From NCBI RefSeq assembly GCF_036370855.1, contig NC_088099.1, forward strand, positions 137,185,017 to 137,249,016: a DNA stretch of 64,000 nucleotides, given 5' to 3'. Numbering within the stretch: the stretch's first letter is position 1; every line of letters begins with the position of its first letter. The translations under genes and the position numbers were made by a program. This document shows positions 54,491 through 64,000 of this stretch, piece by piece. Under the pieces are notes generated by a model, which ran no database searches, was not told the DNA's origin, and saw only the letters and a list, made by a program, of their open reading frames with translations. This stretch comes from Dromaius novaehollandiae (taxonomy: Eukaryota > Chordata > Aves > Casuariiformes > Dromaiidae).

Positions 54491-55765
54491 CTGAGCTGAT
54501 TTAACTTCTGATTCTTCCAGTTTACAGTGATTATTTTTATAGTATGTTGGCTTCTCGTATCTGTTATTAGTGTTCTAACTTTTGATAGAAATTATGCTTT
54601 TAAGCTTCTGCACATGTCAAAATTATAATAGATAGTCTTTATACATACATACTTCTCAAATTTTCTCTTGTTAGATTTCTACACAATTGTGTTTACCATG
54701 TTAGTACATGATCTGGTGCTTAGAACAACAATCAGTGATTAAAGCAATTCCACTGATATACCAAAATCTATATGGAAGATTCCAGTTACTATGAAACATT
54801 TCCCATACCAACTCCCAGTATTTCCAGTTGTCATATAGGTTGTATGTTCAAAGAGCTTAGGCCATACTTATTCAACCTCTTTTACAGTGTATGGTCATTT
54901 TCATGTTTAAAGCAAGTGGGAAAAATTTTGCTAAATGGATAAAGGTTTTAATCCATTTAATGCACTGCTATAAATTTCACCCTAATTTCTTCTGAGAAGG
55001 TAAGGGAGCCTCACAAATTTCTGAAGTGGAGTAATTATCCCATATGAATATTTTAAATTGCAGTAATTTTGAGGGAGAGGAAATGATCAGGTTTTCTAAC
55101 AGCAGTAGAACAAGAAGTTAGAGGTTATGTTGTTAAAGGACACATTTGACTTGAAAATTGAAATAAAATTGCTTTAGGATGATGAGGCAATCAACTGCTC
55201 TTCTTGATGATATAGATACAACATTTCAGTAAGAGCATCCAAATCAAGCTATCAGAATGTAATCCCAAATTTTCTTCTTGACTTCGGCAGTTGCAGGTGT
55301 TCCCTGTCTTTTGTAATTTACATCATACCGCTCCTCATTTTTGTTTTGTCAGCATTCAAGTCTCAAATAAATGCCACTTTCAGAGTTCAATATTCTCCCA
55401 AACTTACCATGGACCATTGTGTGATTTGAGGAGACAGGGCTCAATCAACAATAAATGGAATGGATGTTGTCATGGTAATGTGAGAGATAAGACACCCTTG
55501 CCAAAATTTGTTATTTCTCTAATTTTTTCTCTCTTCTATTACAACACGGCTTGGCCACCCCAATAGCTTTACCAGGCTGTTGTAAATTTTTCTGGCATAA
55601 CTTTTGAAATCAACGTTGCTAGGATAATTTATATTAGCTCATGAGCTGGCCTGAATTATTCTATTTATTCTATAGAAGAGATAATCAGTAGTTAGATAAA
55701 AATGTCTGGCAGATGCTAAGAGATGACATTAGCATAAGGAATATATGTTTGTTTTCATTCTGCAG

Positions 55766-55876
55766 CCCTACCCATGTTTATTCATATACCAAGAGACAAG
55801 TATAGAAATTGGAAAGAACGTAAAGACTCCTTGGGGTACACATGGAGCACCACAGCCCATCACCGCTTGCACTAAG
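55766..55876 (+). pseudogene. PXDNL: PXDNL pseudo-exon: first half of Ig4
   Basis: The acceptor TTCTGCAG ends at 55765; the donor-like GTAGAG starts at 55877. The first frame reads A-LPMFIHIPRD. A one-base deletion near 55790 moves the homology to the next frame, ETSIEIGKNVKTPWGTHGAP and then QPITACTK, matching the family TSVEVGKNINISC.AQGEPQPIITWNK. The first Ig Cys position reads Trp and the Ig Trp reads Cys, so both core residues of the fold are lost. The incoming splice phase (1) is conserved. A few residues near the 3' end (EG of NKEG) appear to be missing. Confidence 0.85.
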
Positions 55877-58505
55877 GTAGAGTTAACTTGGCTGTGCCAT
55901 TACAGTAATCAGAGCTGCCTGGATAACTTCATAAACATAAAATCTGGTGTTTTCTTGCAGCCTTGCTTTTTTAAGCCAAATAAGTATGTTTAGTTCTCTT
56001 TGCATATTTTCAGTAACTTTTTTAGTTTGTAACCTGAAGTATTGTGCCTATTTCCTTTAAGATCATAAAAGTAATACGGTACAGCTGCTGAAATCGAAAT
56101 CTGTCTCCTATCATAGAACCCAAGAAGTAAAACTTTAATGGCAAGTGATGTTTGTAAAAGTTGTTTTAAAGCAGTAACCAATTTTCATGGCATCAATGTG
56201 ATGTTCTAAAATCCATCTGAAAAAAAAATCCTATTCTTTAAATCTCTGTCCCCCCCCCCCCCCTTTTTTTAACTGCAAGCAAATATACAGTCCTTTTTTG
56301 GCTCTGTTTTCAAAATAATACAATAGAGAAGCTTTTGTGTAATATTTATGCCTACTAACTCCTTGTTATTTCTGCTGATGGGAAGTACCTGGAACTGCCT
56401 TAGGTACTTCACGTGATCCTGTGCCATCAAGATCCTCCCTTAATCTCAATATGCTCACTTCTATCCCCAGTTTTGTCTTGATGTGTTCAGGTGCTGGTGC
56501 TTAGAGTAGGGCTGCTTGCTTGAATAAAATGTGGCACTTCTGATGCTGGAATTTTTATTTGATTTGGTAAAGCCTAGGAATTCCCATTCCTTTTCTTTTC
56601 GTTTGCTTGGTTTGCTTCTTTATTCGAATGTTATAGCAAAAGTAATGACAAAAATAGCTTTTTCCCAAAGATCCTTCATATTTTGTCAGTGAAGTGTTAG
56701 ATGTGTAAGAAAAAATGTTAGCAACAATATGTAATCTGGGAACCTGTCTTCACAAAATAAACTAAGAAGTAAACAAAGCCAAAAAAAAAAAAAAAGACTT
56801 AAATTTTAACTGTTTACATCCATCCAGTCTTCCACAGGATAAGCAGGAAACAAACCTCAATTTATTTAGCCCATTCCATGAAACAGAAAATGTCCGTACC
56901 AAAAAGTGATGGAAAACGTAGTGGAACCTAACTACTAAAGAGAGAAAAAAAAAATCTGTATTTTACAATGCTGTTCTCATAAATCATGAGTTTTTTTAAA
57001 AAGATAAGTCATTATGATTGCAATTACTATGTGCAAATAAAACAGAGGCATAGGGATTAACATATCAGTGGGAAGGGAGATGATTAAATACACTTTGGTT
57101 TGTCTGTGTTTGTTAACCTCGTCCTTCCTTTCCACCAATTCCCTTAACAAAATCTGGAAGACTTACTTTTACAAGTGATGAATGTTTTTGTTCATTGAAG
57201 CATTTGAACTGCTTTAACTTAAATTTTATTCTGAAATATCTTTTATGAAAAAAATAGAAGAATTTGGTAAACGTCACATTGCTTTTGTTTGTTTTTATTT
57301 CTGGACTGGCATTTAGGTTACTAAAAGTAGCAAATTCCATGTATATACTGAGGACGTTCTTACTATCAGACATGTACGAAAGATGAGGAAGATATGAACG
57401 TGTTGCAAGAAGTTTTCAGATTTTCTGTAGCCAGTATGTTGCTCATTGTTACTGGTAGGTTTCAATCCCTGGATATCTGTGTAAGCTTATTAAGCACCTT
57501 AGTTCTAAATAAGTGTGCACCTCCCTCCTGTTAATACATGTTATAATATTAAATATCAGGGAAAATAAAACATACTTCAAGGAAAATAATAATTTCATCA
57601 ATGTTTATTTGATGGCTAATTTTCTGAAGCAAGGATAGTTTTGTCCCTGAACAGGATGACTCATCCTGGTTGCTGTTAGCAAAGCAATTCTACTAGGATT
57701 GGTAAATAATTATTAATTGGTAATTAATTAGTAAAGGGATTATTAAGGATTGTTATTAAACCTTTTTGTTTTGAGCAGGATTGTTTTTAGATTTTAAAGT
57801 CAGCTGAGGCAATATAAAGCTTAAGAAGTTAAAGTATTTTTTTCATTACTTCTGAAAAAGTCCTGGGAGCAGGGCTTTTGAGCTTGAGCTCGGCAGCCTT
57901 CTAACCTCAGTGACATTAATACTGAGCAGCTTGAAGTGCATTTGGAAATCAGAGTGCCTGCAAAAGAAGGTACAGACTCATCCTTTGACTCTGTCTTGTA
58001 GCTTGATCCATCTTCCACCAGCATAAGAGAGATTGTTCAGCGCTTATATGAAATAGGGTCTAGGATTGCTGAGGACTGGAAAGCCAGCTTGCTTATGGAG
58101 CCCATCACTTATGTTCTAAGATTTGTTAGGTCTTTATTACTTATACTCCCGGGGTCAATATGGAAGAAGTGAAATGAGCAGAAGAGCTAATGGTTGTTTC
58201 AGGAAATTAATTCCCTGGGAAGATTACAGCATGGTACAGTTAGCAGTACTAACTAATATTAGTACTATGTGCAAGGTGGGAGTCATCTCACTTAACTTTA
58301 ACTTCATAAACAGTTCTGACTGTCAGAACTGACTGTCTAGGCTCATCCATCAGTGGTTGATTAAGATAAGATAATTTTCCCACTTATGCTTGTCTCTCTT
58401 CATTCACGGGAGAGGGAATTAAAACAGCTATTTTTGCCTGTGTGGCCAACATTTTAGATTACTAAAGTTAGATGAGATAAAGTCCAACCAATCTAACTTT
58501 TGCAG
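55877..58505 (+). other. Intron of the PXDNL pseudogene
   Basis: 2.6 kb of AT-rich sequence with a C14-T7 tract at 56250-56270 and an A run near 56780. No further exon recognised. Confidence 0.55.
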
Positions 58506-58620
58506 TGCAAGCTGGAAAATTTCAGTTACGAGAAATTTTGTACAAATTACAATGCATATCAAAGGAGTTCATGGCTGTTTTCAGTTCCTTTGAGGGTCAA
58601 AAAGTCATTTTTCTGATGAG
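58506..58620 (+). pseudogene. PXDNL: Probable PXDNL pseudo-exon: second half of Ig4
   Basis: The acceptor CTTTTGCAG ends at 58505. With phase 1 the start reads V-QAGKFQLREILYK, resembling VQITESGKFHVDDEGTLTIY with about four residues deleted. Further right the DNA keeps faint similarity (an ATTACAATGCATAT stretch for LTIYDA) but in shifted frames with stops. No donor is recognisable before the (AT)n tract at 58629. Its position between the Ig4 first half and the peroxidase exons is right. The identification rests on a short match. Confidence 0.45.
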
Positions 58621-58628
58621 TTTTGTTA

Positions 58629-58647
58629 CATATATATATATATATAT
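58629..58647. repeat. (TA)n microsatellite
   Basis: About nine TA dinucleotides immediately downstream of the probable Ig4 remnant; the expansion may have removed its splice donor (inference). Confidence 0.9.
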
Positions 58648-59669
58648 GATAAGGAATTTCTCTGCTTTAAGTCACTGTTATACCAAATGGCTAGACATGT
58701 ACTGTTCTGTAAGTAAATATCTTTTTAAAGTAAAGAGAAAACTGTGAACACAATCACCTACTAGAACTTCTGTAGCCATAAAATCAAGTTATGACGTATG
58801 TTTCTCGTATAGATGAAATATTTCTGTGTTCCTATTGTAAAATCTAGATATATCAAATTATTAATTTGTTGAATATCTCTGACCTGTAATTTTTAGATGT
58901 TGTATGCCAGAAAAATCTCACATAAAAACAAATTTTAACATTAAAGACCAGATGGAATAGGTGATATATTTCCAGTGTTTAAAATTTAAAAATGCCTAAT
59001 AAGAAAATGAACTACTTTTAATTCTTTTAAAAAAAGTGATGAAAGAGGTAGATATATTACAGTTAAATGGTATCATATGATGAAAAATATCATTGAAGTT
59101 ATATAACAAAAGGGGATATTGCTGGGATCTGTACTACGGTTATCATATCTGTCCTTTCCTGAATAAAAACATAGCATACCATGTTTATGACAGTACAGCT
59201 GCATCTTCTTTCTTTTCTCAGGCGAAACTGTTTTGTATTTAACCAGATAGACTTCAGGGAGAGATTTTTCTTAATTGTGTTTTCATACTGTATATAGTTG
59301 TTTATATGTTACTTTTTGGTTCCATTCAAAGGTCACTGCTGTAATAAGATGCAAAACAGAAAATTGTCATAATAGGATACTTTTCTGAACATGTTCCAAC
59401 AATCTTACCATTTGTGCTGATCTCCCTATTCATTCAGTTCTGCAAATTATATTGTAACAATAAATTAAAGACTAAAGGAACCAAAAGTAATTTAGAGTAT
59501 GCTGCTGATGGCTTTGCTTTACATAAAATCGTGCCCTTACTTCACCTGGTTTGCTCTTAGAATTTTTCAGAGCTGCATTCCATGCAGCTTGCTAAGAAAT
59601 CTGCATAATATACAGTCATGTGTGAGGCAAGTATTTTCATGTTCATGAGACGTTTTTATATTTCAGGAT

Positions 59670-60465
59670 AGGCTACTCAGATTTTCAAAAGACATTTGGC
59701 AAGGTTCCCCCTTCAAAGGTTCCTGAGGAAATTAATTAAGCATGTGAAAAAGAATGACCTCAAAGGGATTAAAAAAATAACAAAATTAAAAGGTAGAACC
59801 AGAGAGCAAGAGTAAATTTTTAAGTGTTTACAGTGGAAAGAAGTCACCAGTAAAGTGACTGGGACCTGTACTGTTTGACACATACATCAATGATCTGTAA
59901 AAAGAGTGAGTAATAAAGTGCCAAAGTTTGTTGATGGTACCAAGTTATTTAGGATTCAGAAAGATTTGATGAAGCTGAGTGACTGGCTATAGAAATTTCA
60001 GATGAAATTAAGTGTTACAGTTGTGGAGTAACGCACATGTGGAAAAAGCAATCCTAACATTCATGGTTAAAAAGCATTCCGAAATTCCTTGAATGGAACA
60101 TTGCCACTCAGAATCAAAATCTCGGGAATGTAAGAAATCAGTCTATGAAAATACCTGCTCAGTTTTCAGTAATGGTCAAAAATTATTGTTGAACTGAAGA
60201 AGAATTAGAGAAGTGACAAGGAAGATGATCAAATTATGTAATGGCTCCCATGTATGTAATGGCTCCCATGTAAGTAATGTTTAAATAGGCTAGGACTTTT
60301 CTGTCTGGAAGGAAAACTGGGCAAAGCGGTATGACAGAGATTAATAAAAGCGTGAACATCATTGAGCAGATAAATAGGGACTGATTGCTGTTTTTTCATC
60401 ATACAAGTGGTAGTAAATAAAGATGGATAGTGTCAGATTAAAACCAGTCAAAAGAAAGTAAGCAA
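59670..60465 (+). mobile_element. Ancient CR1/L3-type LINE fragment (reverse transcriptase 3' part)
   Basis: The + strand carries decayed but ordered LINE blocks: TTTTCAAAAGACATTTGGCA (ORF2 region), CATCAATGATCTG, AAGTTTGTTGATGGTACCAA (from the codons around a FADDT-type motif), ATGAAATTAAGTGT, AGGCTAGGACTTTTCTGTCT, and a tail with TATGACAGAGATTAATAAAA. This is the layout of an old LINE family of the CR1/L3 group still recognisable across amniotes. All frames are closed. It lies in the PXDNL intron, sense to the gene, and is far older than the CR1 tail at 54.4 kb. Confidence 0.7.
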
Positions 60466-61548
60466 TTTATGTTATTTTTTCCTCATTTAATTTTTACATT
60501 TTGGTGCATAGCTATGGTCGTTGGACATTAGTAGAGAGAGAAGAGCAACCAGGAGGCAGGACATGTGCTTTGACAGATTTCATGTATTTATTGTTTTATT
60601 TCTTGGGGTGCTGAGTCTCTACTAAAGACTGCAAAAGTATTTAAGAACTGCTTCATTTTTGTAAATTCAGATGTTTCCAGATGTTTGGAAGTCATTTTCT
60701 CTCCCACTTGAATGAGTTTTCCTCAGTCTCAGCAATGTAGTGACCTGTTAAAGAGTGAGACTTTATGATCAAAAGTTAATCAGTTTGTCTACCCCATAAC
60801 AAAGGCACTGCTTCCCTGCTTTCTCAAAAAAAGTCTCCTGAAGATGTATGCTTTTGATGGGGCAGGAACCTTGAATATATTCCTTTAAGTGATATCACAA
60901 TTGCTGTTTATCATATATGTAATCCTCCCTTATTGAGTCAGTTTTGTTTTGACCTCTTCATTCTCATTTATGGAGATAAGCTTCATAAGGATTACTTTCT
61001 TCACTGTGTTAAACCCTCTATATCTGTTAGTGTATAGTCCCTGTAGCTCAAAGCTAGCTAACACCTGAGAGTCCTTTCTGTCAGTAACATAGTAGACACA
61101 AAGTCTTTAAATGGCAGGACGGGTGGATGAATGTATATGACATTTATAAAAAGTGATGCAAGTAACTTCCATGTTGTCCATAGATGCATAATATTATATA
61201 CACCTTTTATGAAGCAAGAATGGGTGTCCACAATACTGCTTGTCATCAGAACGTCCTGTTCAAAACATATGGCATCTAACACGATGCACAGAATATATTA
61301 TGTGACATTTTCAGCAAACTGGCAATAAAAAATGCCAAGGATTTGCTGTTAGCAGAAGATCTCATTCTGTGTTTAATTTGTTTTGATTTTATTGTTCTGC
61401 ACTTTCAAATAAAATAACATTTTCTTTCCATGTTTACAAGCTCCAGGTTAAATTTTTATCATAATTAAATAACAAATGTATTCATTGACAAAATTAAATC
61501 TTTTCCTTGAATTTGTTGCAATGTATTTTCCACTTTATTTTAAAAGAA

Positions 61549-61640
61549 TCAAGGGTGCTAGAACAATTTGTCTGTGATCAGACTCAGTATGACCTACTTG
61601 TTCAGGGATTCTGGACATTATTTGCAAGTAGGATAGTTAT
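61549..61640 (+). pseudogene. PXDNL: Probable PXDNL pseudo-exon: Ig-to-peroxidase linker
   Basis: After an AAAAG acceptor-like end, the segment reads SRVLEQFVCDQTQYDLLVQ. It resembles the family linker (RVDSAINSTRRHLF...SSDLLAQF), with the core YDLLVQ against SDLLAQ and nucleotide similarity AGGGTGCTAGAACAATT to an RVD.AIN coding stretch. Beyond this the frame degenerates and hits stops. It lies at the expected place between the Ig4 and peroxidase exons. Much of the linker exon (the MARAGEIFEHTLQ region) is not recognisable. Confidence 0.42.
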
Positions 61641-61902
61641 TAGTATAACACTAATAATCATGTATGAACTCTTTTTTTGTGTGTGTAAACTGCCTGTAAT
61701 CTCTTATTAGCATTTTGTGGGAACTGGCTATTTCTGGATAAATAGTAAATATTTTAAAATAAGAAAATAGTTTTGTTTTCTCTTTCAATTTTAGAGTTAT
61801 TTTCTTTTTTTGCCAGTGCACTGTAGACAGTAATTCTAAATCCCAGTTCAGTGCATTCACCCGGTAGAATTCAACACATGCCACTGATATAGTATTTAGG
61901 AA

Positions 61903-62010
61903 GATTTGACTGCATTCTGGATATCGGTTATTAATTATAGGCTGCCACCCCAGCAATGTTAGCAAGGGGTGACTGCAAATTGTCCTTACCTCCCAGAATG
62001 TAACAAATTA
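61903..62010 (+). pseudogene. PXDNL: Probable PXDNL pseudo-exon: start of the peroxidase domain
   Basis: The segment reads DLTAFWISVIN, then after an insertion of about 20 bases and a frame change NVSKG-TANCPYLPECN. The family sequence here is DLVSP..L.LIANLSGCTA..P.LPNCSN, so DL, S.I.N, TA, P, LP and C.N are kept in order. An in-frame TGA replaces the Cys codon region at about 61967. Downstream, 62010-62110 may continue as the CFHAKYR..DGTC part, but I cannot align it reliably. The acceptor (TTTAGGAAG) is weak. Confidence 0.5.
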
Positions 62011-63509
62011 TTAGATTTTCCCTGTGTTAGGCTATTTGTGATTGGGGTTGTCAAAGGAAAATGCTGTTTCAAGGATGCTGCTAAAGGAAAACACTTGTCC
62101 TCTCTTCTAAGTTCGATAAATACATTCATCTTACAAAAGACTGTTATCAGTTTTACATTTGGCATGCTGCTTCTGCTTTAAAAAGCAGATTTTTAGGGCT
62201 GTTAGATACTTTAGTCTGCTTCCACTTTAGGTCTTTACATGTTAATCATGTCAGAATAACAAAATAGGATTGAAATTTATATTTAAATGTGAAGCTCTGT
62301 TTTGGTTTGTCTTCCCAATATCTTGAAGACCAATGAGTCCAATATAGGCATTCTGAATAACAAGTAACAACCTTGTTAAAAAGCTTATTATGAGAAGCAT
62401 TTTCAGTGGCACTGATGGCAAGTGAATGAAAATGGAATTGTACTGAAGAGCTCTTAACAACTATCTTCAGTGGGTAAAACATTGTACTTAATTGACAATT
62501 TTGTCACTTTGATGTTTGGAAGATGCAGTTATGCAGTTGTTTTTTTAAAATGAGGACAATAGGGATGGATTAGTTTAAGGTATATCCTGATCCAGAAATC
62601 AGCCCAGAATATATTTTTCAGTTCCTTTTTCAGCTCTTTGTAAATCATTCAGATGAAGAATCATTCACCTTTTTTCCTGTGGGGTCTTCCAGATAGTTAT
62701 TTTCCTGAATTAAAATAACCTGTAAAATGAAGCTTATATACTTCTTTGCCAATTACTTTTTTAGAAAGTTTACCCTGTTTAAAGTAAGCTTATCTTTAAT
62801 TTGCCATTTTTAGGCAGTTTTAATCTTTCAGGTTGGCATCCTCCAAACACTTCTGGGTAGTTGAAATACTTCCTTCAGCATTTGTTTTGTCAGACTGTTG
62901 TTTCTTTTAGTCTTTCTTCATGTACCATTTGACACCATAAGTAACACCAGCTGTGGTTTTCTAGTTTCTCTGCATCTTTTGTGTCTGAAGTTCAGCAAAT
63001 AGATTTTAGTACTCTAGTTTTCCTACCGTTTAGGCTTTTTAGCTCCTTAATCTGTGGCATAACGCCTCAAAACAAGATGCAAACCAAAATTGTGCCCCTA
63101 TTTCCTTTTTTGTCATGTGTACACTAGTAGTTTAAACTAATTTTCACTGACTCTGCTAGCTCTCTTTGTGCTTCTATGTTGTGTTTTCATCATTAGCTTT
63201 GTTGAGACTCACAGTCCATCAGAAATTCAGGGTAGTTGACATTGTGCAGACAAGCTTTTACGCAAGTTTAAACTTTATGCTAATATTGAACCTAAGAGCT
63301 GTAAGAACCTAAGAAATTAATTAATCTCTTCGAATGTTGTATTTCAGAATTTCTTTTACGATGACCTAGTTTCCTCTCACTACCCCACTCTCACTGCCAG
63401 TTTTTCCTGGATGTACCTCTCACAGAGTAGTTCCCAGATTGCTCTGACATCTGTTTCCACCAAAAGTACAGAAGCGATCACTGGACATGTAACAGTTCAC
63501 GACACCCAG

Positions 63510-64000
63510 TGTGGGGCGCTTCTACAACTGATTTTGAACAGATCCTTAAACACACGCATGAAAATGGTTTTAACATACCCTGGGGTTTAAATCACACATC
63601 TTTGTATAGTGGTTATTCCCTTCCACGTCCAAGGCTTATTTCAACAGAAATGATTGATACAGAGACAATACAGCCTGGTGACAGATACAGTCATATGCTC
63701 ATGCAGTAGGGCCAATTTTTAGACTGTGACTTGGATAAGACAATGACTGCTTTGAGTATGTCGTATTTTGCCGATAGTCAGCCATGTAGCATAGCATGTA
63801 CCAGTGATCCTCCGTGTTTTCCCATCATTACTGCTCATGATGATCCCCAAGTATCAAATTCAAAACGCATGTTCTGTGTTTACTCAAGCCAGTTTGCAGC
63901 AGTGGGATGCCCTCTCTCATAATGAACTCAGCTTGTGTGAGGGAGCAAAATAACCACCTGACATTGCATACTGGTGCTTCTAATGTGTATGGAAGCTCTG
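63510..64000 (+). pseudogene. PXDNL: PXDNL pseudo-exon: large peroxidase exon (partial, continues beyond window)
   Basis: The acceptor GACACCCAG ends at 63509. The frame reads (M)WGASTTDFEQILKHTHENG through LPRPRLISTEMI to SHMLMQ, then TAG at 63707-63709 where the family has Trp, then GQFLDCDLD. In animal heme peroxidases this motif is WGQ.(L/F)DHD: Gln binds halide, the first Asp is ester-linked to heme, His is the distal catalytic base and the last Asp binds calcium. Gln and both Asp remain, but His is Cys (TGT, 63725-63727). The frame continues through CSIACTSDPPCFPI to CPLS and ends at 63920. One frame over, from 63922, it resumes as MNSACVREQ ... GASNVYGSS, matching NSVY.REQIN ... DGSNVYGSS, so there is a frameshift at about 63920. 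Confidence 0.93.

Larger units (their letters stand above)
42491..64000 (+). pseudogene. PXDNL: PXDNL (peroxidasin-like) degenerate multi-exon gene, 5' incomplete and cut by the window end
   Basis: Peroxidasin-family proteins have LRRs, four Ig domains, an animal heme-peroxidase domain and a VWC domain. In PXDN the peroxidase forms sulfilimine cross-links in collagen IV; PXDNL is a paralogue with reduced or altered activity in human. Here the Ig1-to-peroxidase part is laid out in the correct order over at least nine exon remnants with introns, so it is not a processed copy. Diagnostic PXDNL-like blocks are RESDQGV, a KP-led Ig2 with ILIG, DHSQFTC, ANIIV, PKDQVV and TSDPPCFP. At least four in-frame stops (43182, 51544, 53697, 63707) plus one after a shift (43288), and at least five frame changes, break the frame. 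Ig2 loses a core Cys, Ig3 and Ig4 lose the core Trp, and the distal His is lost. Several splice signals are intact. Sequencing error cannot explain the combined stops, shifts and loss of invariant residues. PXDNL is preferred over PXDN because PXDN is normally conserved. Confidence 0.87.

Noticed and set aside
55291..55566. 91-codon + frame after a TTCGGCAG acceptor-like end
   Set aside because: No resemblance to an Ig or peroxidase segment in any frame; the real first half of Ig4 lies at 55766.

Overview
The window looks like vertebrate nuclear DNA, most likely from a bird. It is AT-rich, has no open reading frame longer than about 120 codons, and carries the 3' end of a CR1 LINE (54.4 kb), older amniote LINE/SINE-like repeats and LTR debris of avian ERV type. 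There are no bacterial features, tRNA or rRNA genes, or CRISPR arrays that I can see. The species cannot be fixed from the sequence alone.

The main content is a decayed, intron-containing copy of a peroxidasin-family gene on the + strand, from 42.49 kb to beyond the right edge. Exon by exon it follows the peroxidasin order: second half of Ig1, Ig2, first half of Ig3, second half of Ig3, first half of Ig4, probable second half of Ig4, probable linker exon, probable first peroxidase-domain exon, then the large peroxidase exon, cut by the window end. Several short blocks match peroxidasin-like (PXDNL) better than peroxidasin (PXDN). Splice sites and splice phases often survive. The reading frame is broken by at least four in-frame stops and at least five frame changes. 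Ig cysteines and tryptophans are replaced, and the distal heme histidine motif DHD reads DCD. Retained introns rule out a processed copy, so this is best read as a unitary or degenerating PXDNL pseudogene.

Layout: 1-6.47 kb is non-coding sequence with simple repeats; 6.47-7.64 kb is a GC-rich LTR-element remnant; 7.64-15.2 kb is unremarkable non-coding sequence. From 15.23 to 17.35 kb lies a 2.1-kb degenerate tandem array built on GATAGGTATC-like words. Then 17.35-23.5 kb is non-coding, 23.53-24.18 kb holds a second LTR-type remnant related to the first, and 24.2-42.1 kb is non-coding with old repeats. The PXDNL pseudogene occupies 42.5-64 kb and is interrupted by a solo-LTR-like insertion (45.8-46.3 kb), a CR1 tail (54.4 kb) and an ancient LINE fragment (59.7-60.5 kb). 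The left 42 kb is probably PXDNL intron or 5' flank. I found no convincing LRR exons there, and only a doubtful candidate for the first half of Ig1.

Family assignments come from recognising protein motifs from memory. No alignment or database search was run.
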